A stretch of 64,000 nt of DNA from Nonomuraea jiangxiensis (GTDB lineage: Bacteria > Actinomycetota > Actinomycetes > Streptosporangiales > Streptosporangiaceae). Made by a program: the position numbers and the translations under genes. The stretch covers positions 186,001 to 250,000 of the forward strand of contig NZ_FNDJ01000009.1 of assembly GCF_900099965.1 (NCBI RefSeq). Direction: 5' to 3'. The notes beneath the pieces were generated by a model, which searched no databases, was not told the DNA's origin, and saw nothing but the letters and a program-made list of their open reading frames with translations. Positions 17,224-27,700 of this stretch are shown in pieces (the first letter of the stretch is position 1; every line of letters starts with the position of its first letter).

Positions 17224-18516
17224 ATGGCAGATCAGCACGCATCCAGCGGCTGGAACCGGCGTACGTTCATGCGTCGGACCGGTCTGGCCGCCGGGGCTGC
17301 GGCGGTGCTCCCGATGACCAGCGCCTGGGATTCCGCGACAGCCGGCGTCGATCCTGATGAGTTGTTCAGGGCAGGCCGGTTCGCGGAGGCCGATCGCGGC
17401 TACGCGCAGATCCTGAGCACCGACCCGACGAATGCCCACGCGACCGCCCAGCGCGGATACGTCGCGTTACTGTCCAACCGTTTCACCGAAGCCGAACGGC
17501 TCCTGACCCGAGCGGTCGAACTGGCGCCCGACGACCAGTTCGCCAAGCAGCTGTTGGCGGACAACTACGTGCGGCAGGATCAGTTCACCCGTGCGGTGCC
17601 GCTGGTGCGGGCCTACGGCAACGAGCCGTACGCCAGGCAACTTGAGGCGGTGACGGGGACCCCGTACCAGGTGCACGGTGCGGACGTCACACGAGTGCCG
17701 TTCGTGGCGATGGATCCCATGCCGCTGGTCGAGGCGTCGGTGCGGGGTGGTGAGCCGAAGCGGTTCATGTACGACACCGGCGGGACGTCGTTGAGCCTGT
17801 CGATGGAGGTGGCCGAGGAAGCCGGCCTGCGCGCGGTGTCCACGGGGCGGGGACAGGCCGGTGGTCAGACCTTCACCATGTACTTCGGTGTCCTGGACTC
17901 GTTCCGCATGGGCGACATCGAGTTGCGTAACTTTCCCGTCAGCTGGGCCGACATCGACAAACCCACCCAGCTCGGCGACCCACAGCCGGCCGGCGTCATC
18001 GGAACCCATATCTTCTATCACTTCCTGACGACGCTGGACTACGCGAATCAGGCGCTGATCCTGCGCCGGAAGACCGCGGCACAGCTTGATGCCTTCCGGG
18101 CCGAGGCCCACGCCGCCGGTGTGAAACCCCTGCCGCTGTGGTTGGCGGGAGACCACTTCCCCTTCACCCTGGGCAGTATCAACGGCCACGACCCACGGGT
18201 GGTCTGCATGGACACCGGTGGCGCTCTCGGGAACAGCCTCGCCATGACCGAAGCGGCGGCAAAACGCCTGCGGGTACGGGTGGACTACGACCGCCCCACC
18301 TCCGTCAACCGCATCCCTGCCTATCCCTGCTATCCCGACGAGGCGCGGCTCGGCACGGCGGTCGCCAAGGGCGTCTACAGCGTCGCCCGCACCGGGCCCG
18401 CCGCCTACGAACGGCTGGGCTTCGACCCCATCGCCAACTTCACCCACGCCTTCTTCAAACCGTTCACGATCACCTTCGACTTCAGTGACATGCGGTTCTA
18501 CATCTCGCGGCCCTGA
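17224..18516 (+). CDS. Tat-exported TPR plus retropepsin-like aspartic protease-like protein
   Basis: 430 residues. The N-terminus has a twin-arginine signal (NRRTFMRRTGLAAGAAAVL). Residues about 40-125 form TPR repeats (LFRAGRFAEADRGYAQIL, ALLSNRFTEAERLLTRAVEL). The rest shows two retropepsin-like motifs, FMYDTGGTSLSLS and VCMDTGGALGNS, each with the DTG triad of aspartic proteases, so a single chain could form a pepsin-like pair. GVIGTHIFYHFLTTLDY is the usual strand before the flap-like region. The ATG follows AAGGGG; a GTG three bases upstream is also possible. Substrate and real protease activity are unknown. Confidence 0.65.
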   Translation: MADQHASSGWNRRTFMRRTGLAAGAAAVLPMTSAWDSATAGVDPDELFRAGRFAEADRGYAQILSTDPTNAHATAQRGYVALLSNRFTEAERLLTRAVELAPDDQFAKQLLADNYVRQDQFTRAVPLVRAYGNEPYARQLEAVTGTPYQVHGADVTRVPFVAMDPMPLVEASVRGGEPKRFMYDTGGTSLSLSMEVAEEAGLRAVSTGRGQAGGQTFTMYFGVLDSFRMGDIELRNFPVSWADIDKPTQLGDPQPAGVIGTHIFYHFLTTLDYANQALILRRKTAAQLDAFRAEAHAAGVKPLPLWLAGDHFPFTLGSINGHDPRVVCMDTGGALGNSLAMTEAAAKRLRVRVDYDRPTSVNRIPAYPCYPDEARLGTAVAKGVYSVARTGPAAYERLGFDPIANFTHAFFKPFTITFDFSDMRFYISRP

Positions 18517-18535
18517 CCTCCCGCCCTTTTGCATT

Positions 18536-18573
18536 CGTGCTGCCCGGCCCGACCTCGTGGTCCGGGCAGCACG
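18536..18573. terminator. Convergent terminator after the protease-like gene and GH15
   Basis: A 12-bp perfect stem (CGTGCTGCCCGG with CCGGGCAGCACG) and a 14-nt loop lie between two converging genes, so it can serve both directions. Confidence 0.7.
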
Positions 18574-18634
18574 TGGGGAAGGCGTGCACCCGCATCGATA
18601 CGGCAATGCGTCGGGCCTGCCGGGGTTCGAGTGC

Positions 18635-20443
18635 TCAACGCCGGGTGTCCCTGATGGCGCGGGCGGCGTTGATCAGGCCGATGTGGCTGAGGGCCTGAGG
18701 GAAGTTGCCGATTGCCTCTCCTGTCGTGGTGTCCACCTCTTCGCTGAGCAGGCCGACGTCATTGGCGCAAGAGGCGGCGGTCTCGAACGCCCGCCTGGCC
18801 GCGGCGTCCTGACCGGTGAGGGCCAGCGCGTGGGCGAGCCAGAAGGTGCACAGCAGGAAGGTGCCCTCCTGGCCCGGTAGCCCGTCGGCGGAACGGTAGC
18901 GGTGCACCAGTCCTCTCGTGTCGGTCAGCTGGGTGGCGACGGCCCGCACGGTGGAGCGGATTCTTGGGTCGTCCGGCGGCAGGAATCCGACCAGCGGCAT
19001 CATCAGGGTCGCGGCGTCGATCTGGGTGCCGCCGAACGTCTGGGTGAAGGCATCCGCCTGCTCATTCCAGCCATGGGTCAGGATCGCGGCGTGGATCTCG
19101 TCGCGGACACGCGTCCAGTCGGCCACCCGGGAGGCGGCCCCCAGCACGGGGGCCAGGGTGATCGCCCTGTCCAGTCCCACCCAGCACATCAGCTTGGAGT
19201 GCGTGAAGTGCCTGCTGGGGCCACGGACCTCCCACAGGCTCTGATCCGGCTCCTGCCAGCGGCGAGCGGCGGTCTCGGCCACTCCGATCAGCAGCGAGCG
19301 GGTGAGGGGGTCGAACGGGCCGATGTCCCGGTAGGTCCGGTAGGCGGCGTCGAGCAGTTCGCCGTACACGTCGAGCTGACGCTGGCGCCAGGCGTCGTTG
19401 CCGACCCGCACGGGGGCGCTGTCCCGCCACCCCCGCAGATGCGGTAGCCGCCGTTCGCTCAGGTCGCGCTCGCCGCCGATGCCGTACATGATCTGCAGGT
19501 CCGGGTCCGTATCGACCTGGGTCGCGCATGCGCGGGACAGGAAGGTGAAGAAGGCGGTCTCTTCCTCCTCACAGGTGGCCGTGTTCAGGGCGTGCAGGGT
19601 GAAACTGGCATCGCGGACCCATGTGTAGCGGTAGTCCCAGTTGCGCTCCCCGCCGATGCTTTCCGGCAGGGAGGTGGTGGCCGCGGCCACGATGGCCCCC
19701 GTCGGGGCGTAGGTCATCGCGCGCAGAACCCGGCCGCTGTGGTTGACGTGCCGGCGCCACGGTCCCTCGTAGTCGGCGTGCCCGCGTGACCAGGATCGCC
19801 ATCCCGCGACGGTGTCGCGGATCCGGCGCGCGACGGCCCAGGAGGTACGGCGCGGCGGGTCGGGCGCCCAGGCTCCGCCGGTCTGCAGGGCCAGACCGAC
19901 GTTCTGTCCTGCGCGCAGGGTGAGACCGGCGTCCGCGACCGAGCCGCTGGTCCGGAATTCCACCGGGCTGGACAGGGTGAGCGCGTCGGCCCCTCCACGG
20001 GCGATCAGGCCGCCGCTGACCGGCTGCATCAGCGGGCGAACGAGCCCGAACTCAGGCCGGGGCGCGTACACGATCTCCACAGGGACCCGCCCTTCGGTGC
20101 AGGCGAGCCGGCGGAGGAGCAGCCCGGGGGATGTCGTGCCCAGCGCGTGCCCACGTTCGCCACGGCCCAGCGCGAGAGCGTCCAGGAGCACCAAAGTGCC
20201 GCCGCGCGTCCGGAACGTGGTCTCCAGGACAAGGGTGTCCTCGACGTACCGGCGCGTCGCCTCGGCCGGACATGCCGGCCGGATCGTCCAGCAGCCGGCC
20301 TCTTCGTCCAGCAGCCGGGCGAAGAGCGCCGGGCTGTCGAAACGTGGCAGGCACAGCCAGTCGACAGAGCCGTCGGACGTGACCAGCGCGGCGGATCGGC
20401 AGTCCGACAGCATCGCGTAGTCGCCGATCGGCCGGGCGCTCAA
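18635..20443 (-). CDS. GH15 glucoamylase/trehalase-like protein
   Basis: 602 residues. The N-terminal beta-sandwich begins IGDYAMLSDCRSAALVTSDG and VDWLCLPRFDSPALF; the (alpha/alpha)6 barrel carries GGERNWDYRYTWVRDASFTL and GTFLLCTFWLAHAL near the C-terminus, both typical of cytosolic bacterial GH15. Related actinobacterial enzymes hydrolyse alpha,alpha-trehalose or short maltosides; no signal peptide is present. The start is taken as TTG at 20443 because it follows GGGAGG and overlaps the upstream stop as TTGA. It is the third gene of a coupled set with a membrane protein and a molybdopterin oxidoreductase, an unusual partnership. Confidence 0.85.
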   Translation of the reverse strand: MSARPIGDYAMLSDCRSAALVTSDGSVDWLCLPRFDSPALFARLLDEEAGCWTIRPACPAEATRRYVEDTLVLETTFRTRGGTLVLLDALALGRGERGHALGTTSPGLLLRRLACTEGRVPVEIVYAPRPEFGLVRPLMQPVSGGLIARGGADALTLSSPVEFRTSGSVADAGLTLRAGQNVGLALQTGGAWAPDPPRRTSWAVARRIRDTVAGWRSWSRGHADYEGPWRRHVNHSGRVLRAMTYAPTGAIVAAATTSLPESIGGERNWDYRYTWVRDASFTLHALNTATCEEEETAFFTFLSRACATQVDTDPDLQIMYGIGGERDLSERRLPHLRGWRDSAPVRVGNDAWRQRQLDVYGELLDAAYRTYRDIGPFDPLTRSLLIGVAETAARRWQEPDQSLWEVRGPSRHFTHSKLMCWVGLDRAITLAPVLGAASRVADWTRVRDEIHAAILTHGWNEQADAFTQTFGGTQIDAATLMMPLVGFLPPDDPRIRSTVRAVATQLTDTRGLVHRYRSADGLPGQEGTFLLCTFWLAHALALTGQDAAARRAFETAASCANDVGLLSEEVDTTTGEAIGNFPQALSHIGLINAARAIRDTRR

Positions 20444-20940
20444 CGGCCGGCCCTCCCGGCGGCCAGGCATCGCAGCACGTAGAGCAGGGCTGAGGCGGCG
20501 AAGAGCACCAGGGTGACCAGAATCCATCGGGTGAGGTAGGGAATGGTGCTCAAGCCGACCGCCGCCCTGTAGTTGGGTTCGGCGCCGTGCAGGATGAGCG
20601 GGGACCACACCAGCAGCAGCAGGCCGGAGAACGCGGTCGGCAGGCGCAGGTAGTTGATCGGAGCCGGCCGCCGCCCCGGCGGCCGGGCAGCCGTACGACG
20701 GCGGCGAGGGGTACGGGCGGTGGAAGACCGGGCGGCGAAGTCGGCGGCGGAGTAAAGAGGGAACAGCACCAAATCGTGGAGGATGACGGCCCCCACGAAC
20801 CACACCAGAAAGCCCGGCCAGATCCCCACTTCCACCACCTTGGTGGCGGCGTAACCAGCGACCAGAAAACAGAGGGCGAGTGCGAGCAAATGCCACGTAG
20901 GGGCGCCGTAGGCCCTTGCCCACCGGCCGTGGCCGTTCAA
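20440..20940 (-). CDS. Four-helix integral membrane protein, unknown function
   Basis: 166 residues with about four hydrophobic segments (LLALALCFLVAGYAATKVV, FLVWFVGAVILHDLVLF, FSGLLLLVWSPLILHG, ILVTLVLFAASALLYVL) and an Arg/Pro-rich cytoplasmic loop. The TTG start at 20940 follows GGAGGGATC and overlaps the molybdopterin oxidoreductase stop (TTGA); its own stop overlaps the GH15 start in the same way. I do not recognise a family. Location and coupling suggest a membrane partner of the oxidoreductase. Confidence 0.6.
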   Translation of the reverse strand: MNGHGRWARAYGAPTWHLLALALCFLVAGYAATKVVEVGIWPGFLVWFVGAVILHDLVLFPLYSAADFAARSSTARTPRRRRTAARPPGRRPAPINYLRLPTAFSGLLLLVWSPLILHGAEPNYRAAVGLSTIPYLTRWILVTLVLFAASALLYVLRCLAAGRAGR

Positions 20941-22283
20941 GATCCCTCCTGGGTGAAGTCGAGCTCGCGCACCCACTTCGTGTTGTGCACCCCGGGAGCG
21001 TTGGGGACGATGACCCGCGCCGGGTATCCGTGGTCGAGGGACAGGTCGGCGCCGTTGACCCGTAGCGCCAACAGCGAGCGCGGGTCGGCGACCTGCGCGG
21101 CGCTGAGCGAGGCCTCACCGAAATAGCCCCCACGTTGCAGGGACCTGGCGGTGACACCTGTCGAGCCGGTCCGGATCCCGGCGAGGCGGCCGAGGTCGGC
21201 CAGCCGTACGCCGGTCCAGGTCTGGACGGTCGACCAGCCTTCCACGCAGGCGATCGGCAAGGCGTAGGTGTACAGCGGCATCGCCAGCAGGTCCTCGCGG
21301 GAGAGTTCCATCCGGTGCTGTCCGGTGAGTGTCAGCCGCCAGGACTCACCGGTCAGGGCTGGGGTGACGCCGAGGCTCGCCGCTGTCTTGTTGACCTGGA
21401 AGTCGTTGGGACCCGTACCGTATAGGCGCCCATGGGGGGCGAGCAGCGCGGTACGGCGCAACGGCCCGTCGATGCACTGGCCGATGGACAGGCCGAACAT
21501 GATCAGCGAACCACCGCCGGCGAAGGCCAGCAGGCCGCGCCTGGACATCGTGGGGGGCGCTGGGTCGATGGCGACCAGGCCATCGGGGTCCGGCGGCTCC
21601 GGGCGGGTGTCCGCCACGGAGCTGCGCAGGTAGTCGCGCAGGCCGTACGTCCGCAGGGTGCTGATGACGCGGGGTAGCTTGATGACGACATGGACGACGA
21701 AGGCGGCCAGGAAGATCCATGCGCCATAAAAGTGGGCCGGGTAGAAGGAGAAGGGGAAGACGTAGAAGAGCTGGATGTTGAGGATCCCGGTCACGAACTG
21801 GAATACCGCGCCGCCGACCAGAAGCAGCAGGCTGGCCCGCTCGACGGCCTGCGCCACGGAGCGGGCGGGCGGCCAGGAGAACAATTTGGGGATGACCGAC
21901 CACAGCTTGGCCAGCAGTATCGGCACCAGTGTCAGCCCGCCGACGACATGCACGCCCTGGGTGACCCGGTACAACCAGACCGGGTCCGTGGGCCAGTCGA
22001 ACAGGTAGAAGCCCAGCAGGCCCCTGCCGGGGGTCGTGTCGTTGCCCGGCAGCCGAGGCTCGTAGGCGGCGTACGACACCAGCCCGGTGATCGCGACGGC
22101 GGTGATCCCGGCCAGCAGGATCAGTCCGAGCACCGAGGTCAGCCAGGGGCCGCGGAGCGGGCTGCGCCAGAACTCCGGCCGGAACGGCCCGGGCGGCCCG
22201 CTCCACCCCCTTAGGCGCGCGGCCAGGCGGCCCTTCTTGTCGGGCTTGACCTCACGGTCACGCCCACGCGACGCATCCGGCAC
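20937..22283 (-). CDS. Membrane-bound molybdopterin oxidoreductase (SUOX fold) with cytochrome b561-like N-terminus
   Basis: 448 residues from a GTG preceded by GGGGGG. The first 230 residues hold about five transmembrane segments in a cytochrome b561-like arrangement (VHVVGGLTLVPILLAKLW, GAWIFLAAFVVHVVIKLP) with His residues able to bind haem. A second signal-like Arg-Arg segment (MSRRGLLAFAGGGSLIMFG) leads into the external domain: ALPIACVEGWSTVQTWTGV holds the Cys that ligates molybdenum in sulfite oxidase-like proteins, followed by GADLSLDHGYPARVIVPN. This fusion moves electrons between an extracytoplasmic substrate and the membrane pool. Substrate unknown. Confidence 0.8.
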   Translation of the reverse strand: MPDASRGRDREVKPDKKGRLAARLRGWSGPPGPFRPEFWRSPLRGPWLTSVLGLILLAGITAVAITGLVSYAAYEPRLPGNDTTPGRGLLGFYLFDWPTDPVWLYRVTQGVHVVGGLTLVPILLAKLWSVIPKLFSWPPARSVAQAVERASLLLLVGGAVFQFVTGILNIQLFYVFPFSFYPAHFYGAWIFLAAFVVHVVIKLPRVISTLRTYGLRDYLRSSVADTRPEPPDPDGLVAIDPAPPTMSRRGLLAFAGGGSLIMFGLSIGQCIDGPLRRTALLAPHGRLYGTGPNDFQVNKTAASLGVTPALTGESWRLTLTGQHRMELSREDLLAMPLYTYALPIACVEGWSTVQTWTGVRLADLGRLAGIRTGSTGVTARSLQRGGYFGEASLSAAQVADPRSLLALRVNGADLSLDHGYPARVIVPNAPGVHNTKWVRELDFTQEGS

Positions 22284-22760
22284 CGATCCCCCCGAAATCC
22301 AATGTCGGCTGTTCGGACTCCTTACCGGAAACGGTCTTTCCAAAGCCACGCCCCAGCACCCATTCGGCAATGTCCGGCTCTCCCAGACGGTTGAGGGCGC
22401 GAGCTTGGTGCCGAGTGTGTGGCGAGCTCGCCGCGTACTCACCTGTATCCCCATGAGGGGTTCTCCCAGGCCAGCCGCAGAACGAGCAAGAATCTCAACG
22501 TCCTTGTCCCGTGGCCCCGCCCGGCTGAGCGGCGCCGGCTGGCATCGCCGCGGCGGCACCGAGGTCGGCGTCAACGGTGCCGGCGCGACTTGGGGCGGCC
22601 GATCAGGCGGGCGGGACGTTCTGGGCGGGAAAGGGCATGGCCGGGGAAAGGCTTCGGGGGTTCACCGTCCGCGGACGCGGGATGAGCAGGTGCGCCGTGG
22701 TGGTGTGGAGCAGGACGGTCAGGCGGGCGGTAGGTCGGGGCTGCGTGGCGGGGACACGGG
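22284..22760. other. Interval without a supported gene
   Basis: About 480 bp between the molybdopterin oxidoreductase start and the ROK remnant. It presumably holds the promoter for the minus-strand trio. Open frames here are high-GC artefacts with Arg/Pro-rich composition and no known domain. Confidence 0.4.
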
Positions 22761-23060
22761 TCAGGTGGGTGCGGCGATCAAGCCCATCGGGGTTCCCTCG
22801 ATCACCCCTGCGGCGGCGCCGAAGCCGAGGTCGGAGGCGGCGGACCGGCAGCGCTCGACGGCGCCGTTCATGCCCAGGCGTGCCAACTCCTGCCGCGCCG
22901 CGGGGATGAGCCGGTCGGCGAGCCTCAGCCCGGTCGCGACGGCGATGGCCGACCGGGCGCATGGACTCCGCGCGCTCACGTGACGCAGCACGTGGGCGAG
23001 GTTGGAGCGGCGCACGGTGGCCTGGTGCGCGGGAACACCCGCGGACCCGCTGCGACTCAT
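22761..23060 (-). pseudogene. Internally deleted ROK-family regulator
   Basis: An intact 99-codon frame joins the two ends of a ROK repressor. It begins with the N-terminal helix (ATVRRSNLAHVLRHVSARS) and the first HTH helix, then jumps after VATGL straight to the extreme C-terminus (LIPAARQELARLGMNGAVER, ASDLGFGAAAGVIEG). Compared with the intact ROK gene next door, about 300 codons are missing, including the recognition helix, the sugar-binding fold and the zinc Cys cluster. A functional repressor is unlikely, although the frame is preserved. Confidence 0.7.
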
Positions 23061-23341
23061 CGAGCCGGTCGCGTGGCCGTCGGCCCGGCCGTGGTCCACG
23101 CTTCCTCCTCGATCAGTTCGGATGGCTAGCCGAATTAAAGGTGGCTCCTTCCGATGGTGCAAGGGTGAAATCGGTTCCAAGTTACGTAACGTTCCGGTAA
23201 CCGAAGCCGGAGCTGCTGCTGAAGTGCACAGAGATGAGCGATGCCAACTCGTTATGAACCTGAGGGGTGGCCGTCCGGACATCTTCGTGTTACAAATCCC
23301 ATTAATTGATCTAGGAGACAAACAAAGGGCAGGTGGCGCGC
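23061..23341. promoter_or_regulatory. Divergent promoter region of the two ROK genes
   Basis: About 280 bp of lower GC than its surroundings. It holds the perfect 10-bp palindrome GTTACGTAAC (23181-23190) and AT-rich tracts such as ATTAATTGATCTAGGAGACA just before the intact ROK gene. An autoregulatory ROK site is plausible here, but no consensus is known to me. Confidence 0.4.
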
Positions 23342-24622
23342 ATGACGTACAAGCCGCCCTTCACCCGCACCCCGCGCGGCGCTCCTTCGGCGGGTCCCGC
23401 CGCGCTGCGCCGCGCGAACCTCTCGCTGGTGCTGCGCGAGCTGCGCGACCACACCTCCCTGTCCCGTGCCCACATCGCCGAGGCGACCGGGCTGCACCGG
23501 GCCACCGTCTCCAACCTCATGGCCGAGCTCCTGGAACGGCGACTGGTGCGAGAGGTCGGCGTCGAACACGTGGGGGCGATCGGGCGCCCCAGGCGGGCGG
23601 TGGCCCTGCACGGGGCGCACGTCGGCGCCCTGGGCATGGAGATCAACGTCGACTACATCGCGGTCCACGGTACCGACCTCAGCGGCCGGGTCCTGGTCGA
23701 GCGCAGGGTGGTCTATGACGCCATGGGCAGTGGCCCGGACAGCGCCGTGCGCCGGCTCGGGGCCGTGGCCAAGAGTGCCGTGGAGACGATGCGGCGGACC
23801 GGAGCGGTCCCCGCCGGCATCGCGGTGGCCGTTCCCGGACTCGTGGACGTGACACGCGGCGTCGTGACACTCGCGCCGAACCTCTACTGGCACGGGCTGC
23901 CCCTGGCCGACCAGCTGAGCGCCATGCTGGACCCGCTGAGCATGCCGGTGCAGGTGGACAACGACGCGAACCTCGCCGCGCTGGCCGAATACACCTCGGG
24001 GGTCGCCGCCGGCACACCGTACCTCGTCTACCTCACCGGCGAGGTCGGGGTCGGCGGCGGCATCATCCTGGGCGGCGAACTCCTGCGCGGAGCGGACGGA
24101 TTCTCCGGTGAGGTCGGACATCTGCCGGTGGACCCGAACGGCACCCAGTGCGGCTGCGGCCGCATCGGTTGCTGGGAGACCAAGGTCGGCCTGGCCGCGC
24201 TCGTACGTGCGGCCATGCCCGAGCAGGCGTACGGGTTGCCGGGCATGCCGGTGCCCGACCCCGGCGAACGGGTCGCCGACATCGCAAGGGGCCTGGCCTC
24301 GGGCGACCGGCGGATGATGACGGCGGTGGCACAGGTCGGCGAATGGCTCGGGCTCGGCGGCTCGATCCTGGCCAACCTGCTCAACCCGGGAGTGATCGTC
24401 ATCGGCGGCTACTTCGCCTCACTGGCCGAGTGGCTGCTCCCCCACGCGCAGGACCAGCTGCAGCGGCTCGTGGTGGCCCCTCCCGCCGCCCAGTGCCGAT
24501 TCGTCGCCTCCACGCTCGGTTTCGGCGCCGCCTCCCGAGGCGCCGCGAGCATGGTGGTCAATCACATCATCGACGATCCGACGACAATCATGGATTCACC
24601 ACCCAGGCCGGCACCTTACTGA
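23342..24622 (+). CDS. ROK-family transcriptional regulator
   Basis: 426 residues from the ATG at 23342 (GGCAGG upstream; an in-frame GTG at 23333 is possible). Residues about 20-80 are a winged HTH (SLSRAHIAEATGLHRATVSN, then LMAELLERRLV). The ROK domain follows with GMEINVDYIAVHGTDL, VDNDANLAALAEY, a GFSGEVGHLPVD block and the zinc motif CGCGRIGCWE. The kinase nucleotide loop is not well conserved, as expected for a repressor sensing a free or phosphorylated sugar. It sits 121 bp upstream of the giant ThuA/sugar-dehydrogenase gene and probably controls it. Confidence 0.9.
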   Translation: MTYKPPFTRTPRGAPSAGPAALRRANLSLVLRELRDHTSLSRAHIAEATGLHRATVSNLMAELLERRLVREVGVEHVGAIGRPRRAVALHGAHVGALGMEINVDYIAVHGTDLSGRVLVERRVVYDAMGSGPDSAVRRLGAVAKSAVETMRRTGAVPAGIAVAVPGLVDVTRGVVTLAPNLYWHGLPLADQLSAMLDPLSMPVQVDNDANLAALAEYTSGVAAGTPYLVYLTGEVGVGGGIILGGELLRGADGFSGEVGHLPVDPNGTQCGCGRIGCWETKVGLAALVRAAMPEQAYGLPGMPVPDPGERVADIARGLASGDRRMMTAVAQVGEWLGLGGSILANLLNPGVIVIGGYFASLAEWLLPHAQDQLQRLVVAPPAAQCRFVASTLGFGAASRGAASMVVNHIIDDPTTIMDSPPRPAPY

Positions 24623-24743
24623 CGGCCCCCACAGACCTGGAGACGGCATCCTCCAGTAACCGCACTATCCGCTACCACCAAGTGGCAACAAGCGCGGCGG
24701 CGCGCGCCTTGCCTGACGTCCCCCCGGTCAGGAAGGGTTTTTC

Positions 24744-27700
24744 ATGTCACCACGTCATCGAACGTGGGCCAGGCTGCTCAACGCGGCCCTGCCAGAGCGC
24801 GGACGACGCCCGAGGCGTCGGACCGCGGCCACAATGGCCTTAGCCCTTATCGCCCCTTTCATCACACTCCTCATGGCACCGGTGAGCGCCGAGGCCGCCA
24901 CGGCGGCGGAGCCCGCGTTCAAGGTGCTCGTCTTCTCGAAGACGACCGGCTTCCGGCACGACTCGATCCCGGAGGGCATCGCGGCCGTGCAGAAGCTCGG
25001 CCAGGACAACAACTTCGCGGTGGACACGACCGAGGACAGCGCCCTGTTCACGGACCAGAACCTGGCGCAGTACCAGGCCGTGGTCTTCATGTCCACGACC
25101 GGTGACCCGCTGGGCACGCAGGAGCAGAAGGACGCCTTCCAGCGCTACATCCAGCGGGGCGGCGGCTTCGTGGGTGTCCACGCCGCCGCCGACAGCGGGT
25201 ACAACTGGGCCTGGTACGGCAAGCTGGTCGGGGCGTACTTCAAGCAGCACCCGGCGATCCAGCAGGCCACGGTCAAGGTCGAGGACCCGGCGCACCCGTC
25301 GACCAAGGATCTGCCGACGAGCTGGGTCCGTACCGACGAGTGGTACGACTACCAGGCGAATCCGCGTGGCACGGTTCACGTGCTGACGTCGATGGACGAG
25401 AAGTCCTACACCGGTGCCACGATGGGCGCCGACCACCCGAACACGTGGTGTCAGGACTTCGACGGCGGCCGTTCGTGGTACACCGGGCTCGGCCACCGCA
25501 AGGAGAACTACAGCGAGCCCAACTTCCTGAAGCTGCTTCTCGGCGGGATCCAGACCGCCGCCGGCGCTGTCAAGGCCGACTGCTCGGCCTCGCAGAGCGA
25601 CAGCTTTGAGAAGGTCACGCTCGATGACAACACGTCGAACCCGATGATGGTGGACGTCGCCAAGGACGGCCGGGTCTTCTACATCGACCGGCTCGGCGAG
25701 GTCAAGATCATCAAGCCTGCCGGCGGCACGGTGACGGCAGCGAAGCTGAACGTCTTCACCGCCAACGAGAGCGGCCTGCTCGGGCTGACGCTCGACCCCG
25801 GATTCGATTCGAACCACTGGGTGTATCTCTTCTACTCGCCCACCGGAACGAACGTCGACCGGCTGAGCAGGTTCACCGTCACCGGCGACAGCCTGGACCT
25901 GACGAGCGAGAAGAAGCTCCTCGACGTCCCCGTGCAGCGGGCCGAGTGCTGCCACCACGGCGGCGGCATGGTGATGGATCCCAGGACCGGCGATCTGTGG
26001 CTGGCCACGGGCGACAACACCAACCCGTTCGCCTCCGACGGCTACTCGCCGATCGACGAGCAGTCAGGCCGCGCCAGCTGGGACGCCCAGCGCAGCGCGG
26101 GCAACACCAACAGCCTGAGCGGCAAGCTGCTGCGGATCCACCCCGAGGCCGACGGGACCTACACCATCCCGGACGGCAACCTGTTCGCGCCGGGCACGGA
26201 GAAGACCAAGCCGGAGATCTACGGCATGGGCTTCCGCAACCCGTTCCGCATGGGCCTCGACCCCAAGACGGGCAACATCATGCTCGGTGAGTACGGCCCC
26301 GACGCCGGCACGGCGAGCTCCACCCGGGGTCCGCAGAACACGGTCGAGTGGAACCTCGTCTCGCGACCCGGCAACTACGGCTGGCCGTACTGCGTCGGCA
26401 ACAACACCCCGTACATCGACTACGACTTCGCCACCAGGCAGTCGGGGGCGCCGTTCAACTGTGCCGCGCCGGTCAACAACTCGCCCAACAACGATGGCTT
26501 GACCAGTCTGCCGCCGGTGATTCCCGCGACGATCTGGTACCACTACGCGGCCGACCCGCAGAACTTCCCGGAGTTGAACGGTGGCGCGCCGATGGGCGGC
26601 CCGGTCTACCGCTCCGACCCGGACCTGGAGTCGGACGTGAAGTGGCCGGCGTACTGGGACGGCAAGGCCGTCTTCGGTGAGTGGAACAACGACAAGGTGT
26701 GGTCGTTCCAGCTCGACGAGAACGGCACCAAACTCGTCGAGATGAACACGATCCTCGGCTCCCTGAAGTTCAAGAAGCCGATGGACATGAAGTTCGGCCC
26801 CGACGGCGCGCTGTACATGATCGAGTGGGGCTCCGGCTTCGGCGGCGACAACGCCGACTCGGGCATCTACCGCATCGAGTACACCAAGGGCAACCGCCCG
26901 CCGATCGCCCGGGCCACGGCGGACAAGACCGACGGGCCCCTGCCGCTGGCCGTCAGGTTCTCCAGCGAGGGCAGCCGAGACCCGGACGACAAGGCGATCA
27001 CCTACGCCTGGGACCTCGACGGTGACGGTGAGACCGACTCCACCGACCCCAGCCCCACCTTCACCTACGAGACGGCGGGCACCTACAGCGTGGTCCTGAC
27101 CGTCACGAACTCCGACGGCAGGACCGCCACCGCCGGCGTGTCGATCACCGCGGGCAACACCCGTCCCACCGTCACGGTGGACGTCCCGCCGAACGGCGCC
27201 TTCTTCGAGTTCGGCGACCAGGTGAAGTTCAAGGTCACCGTCACCGACCCCGAGGACGGCACGGTCGACTGCGGCAAGGTGCAGATCCAGGCGATCCTCG
27301 GCCACGACAGCCACGGCCACCCGCTCGACCAGCTCAAGGGTTGTGAGGGCGTTCTGCAGACCCAGCAGGCCGGCCACGGTGAGGACGACAACCTCTTCTA
27401 CGCCATCGAGGCCAGCTACACCGACGAGGGCGCCGGCGACGCCGAACCGCTGACCGGGCGGGGCCAGATCATCCTGGAGCCCAAGCGCAAGCAGGCCGAG
27501 CACTTCACGCAGACCGGCCGGGTGGCCGGCGGCACGGGCACCGACGCCGCGGGCGTCGCGATCGAGACCACGGCCGACCCCCAAGGCGGCACCCAGAACA
27601 TCGGCTTCATCCAGGACGGCGACTGGTGGTCGTTCGACCCGGTGAACCTGTCGAACCTCACCGCGATCCGGTTCCGGGCCTCCTCGGCCAGCGCCGGCGG

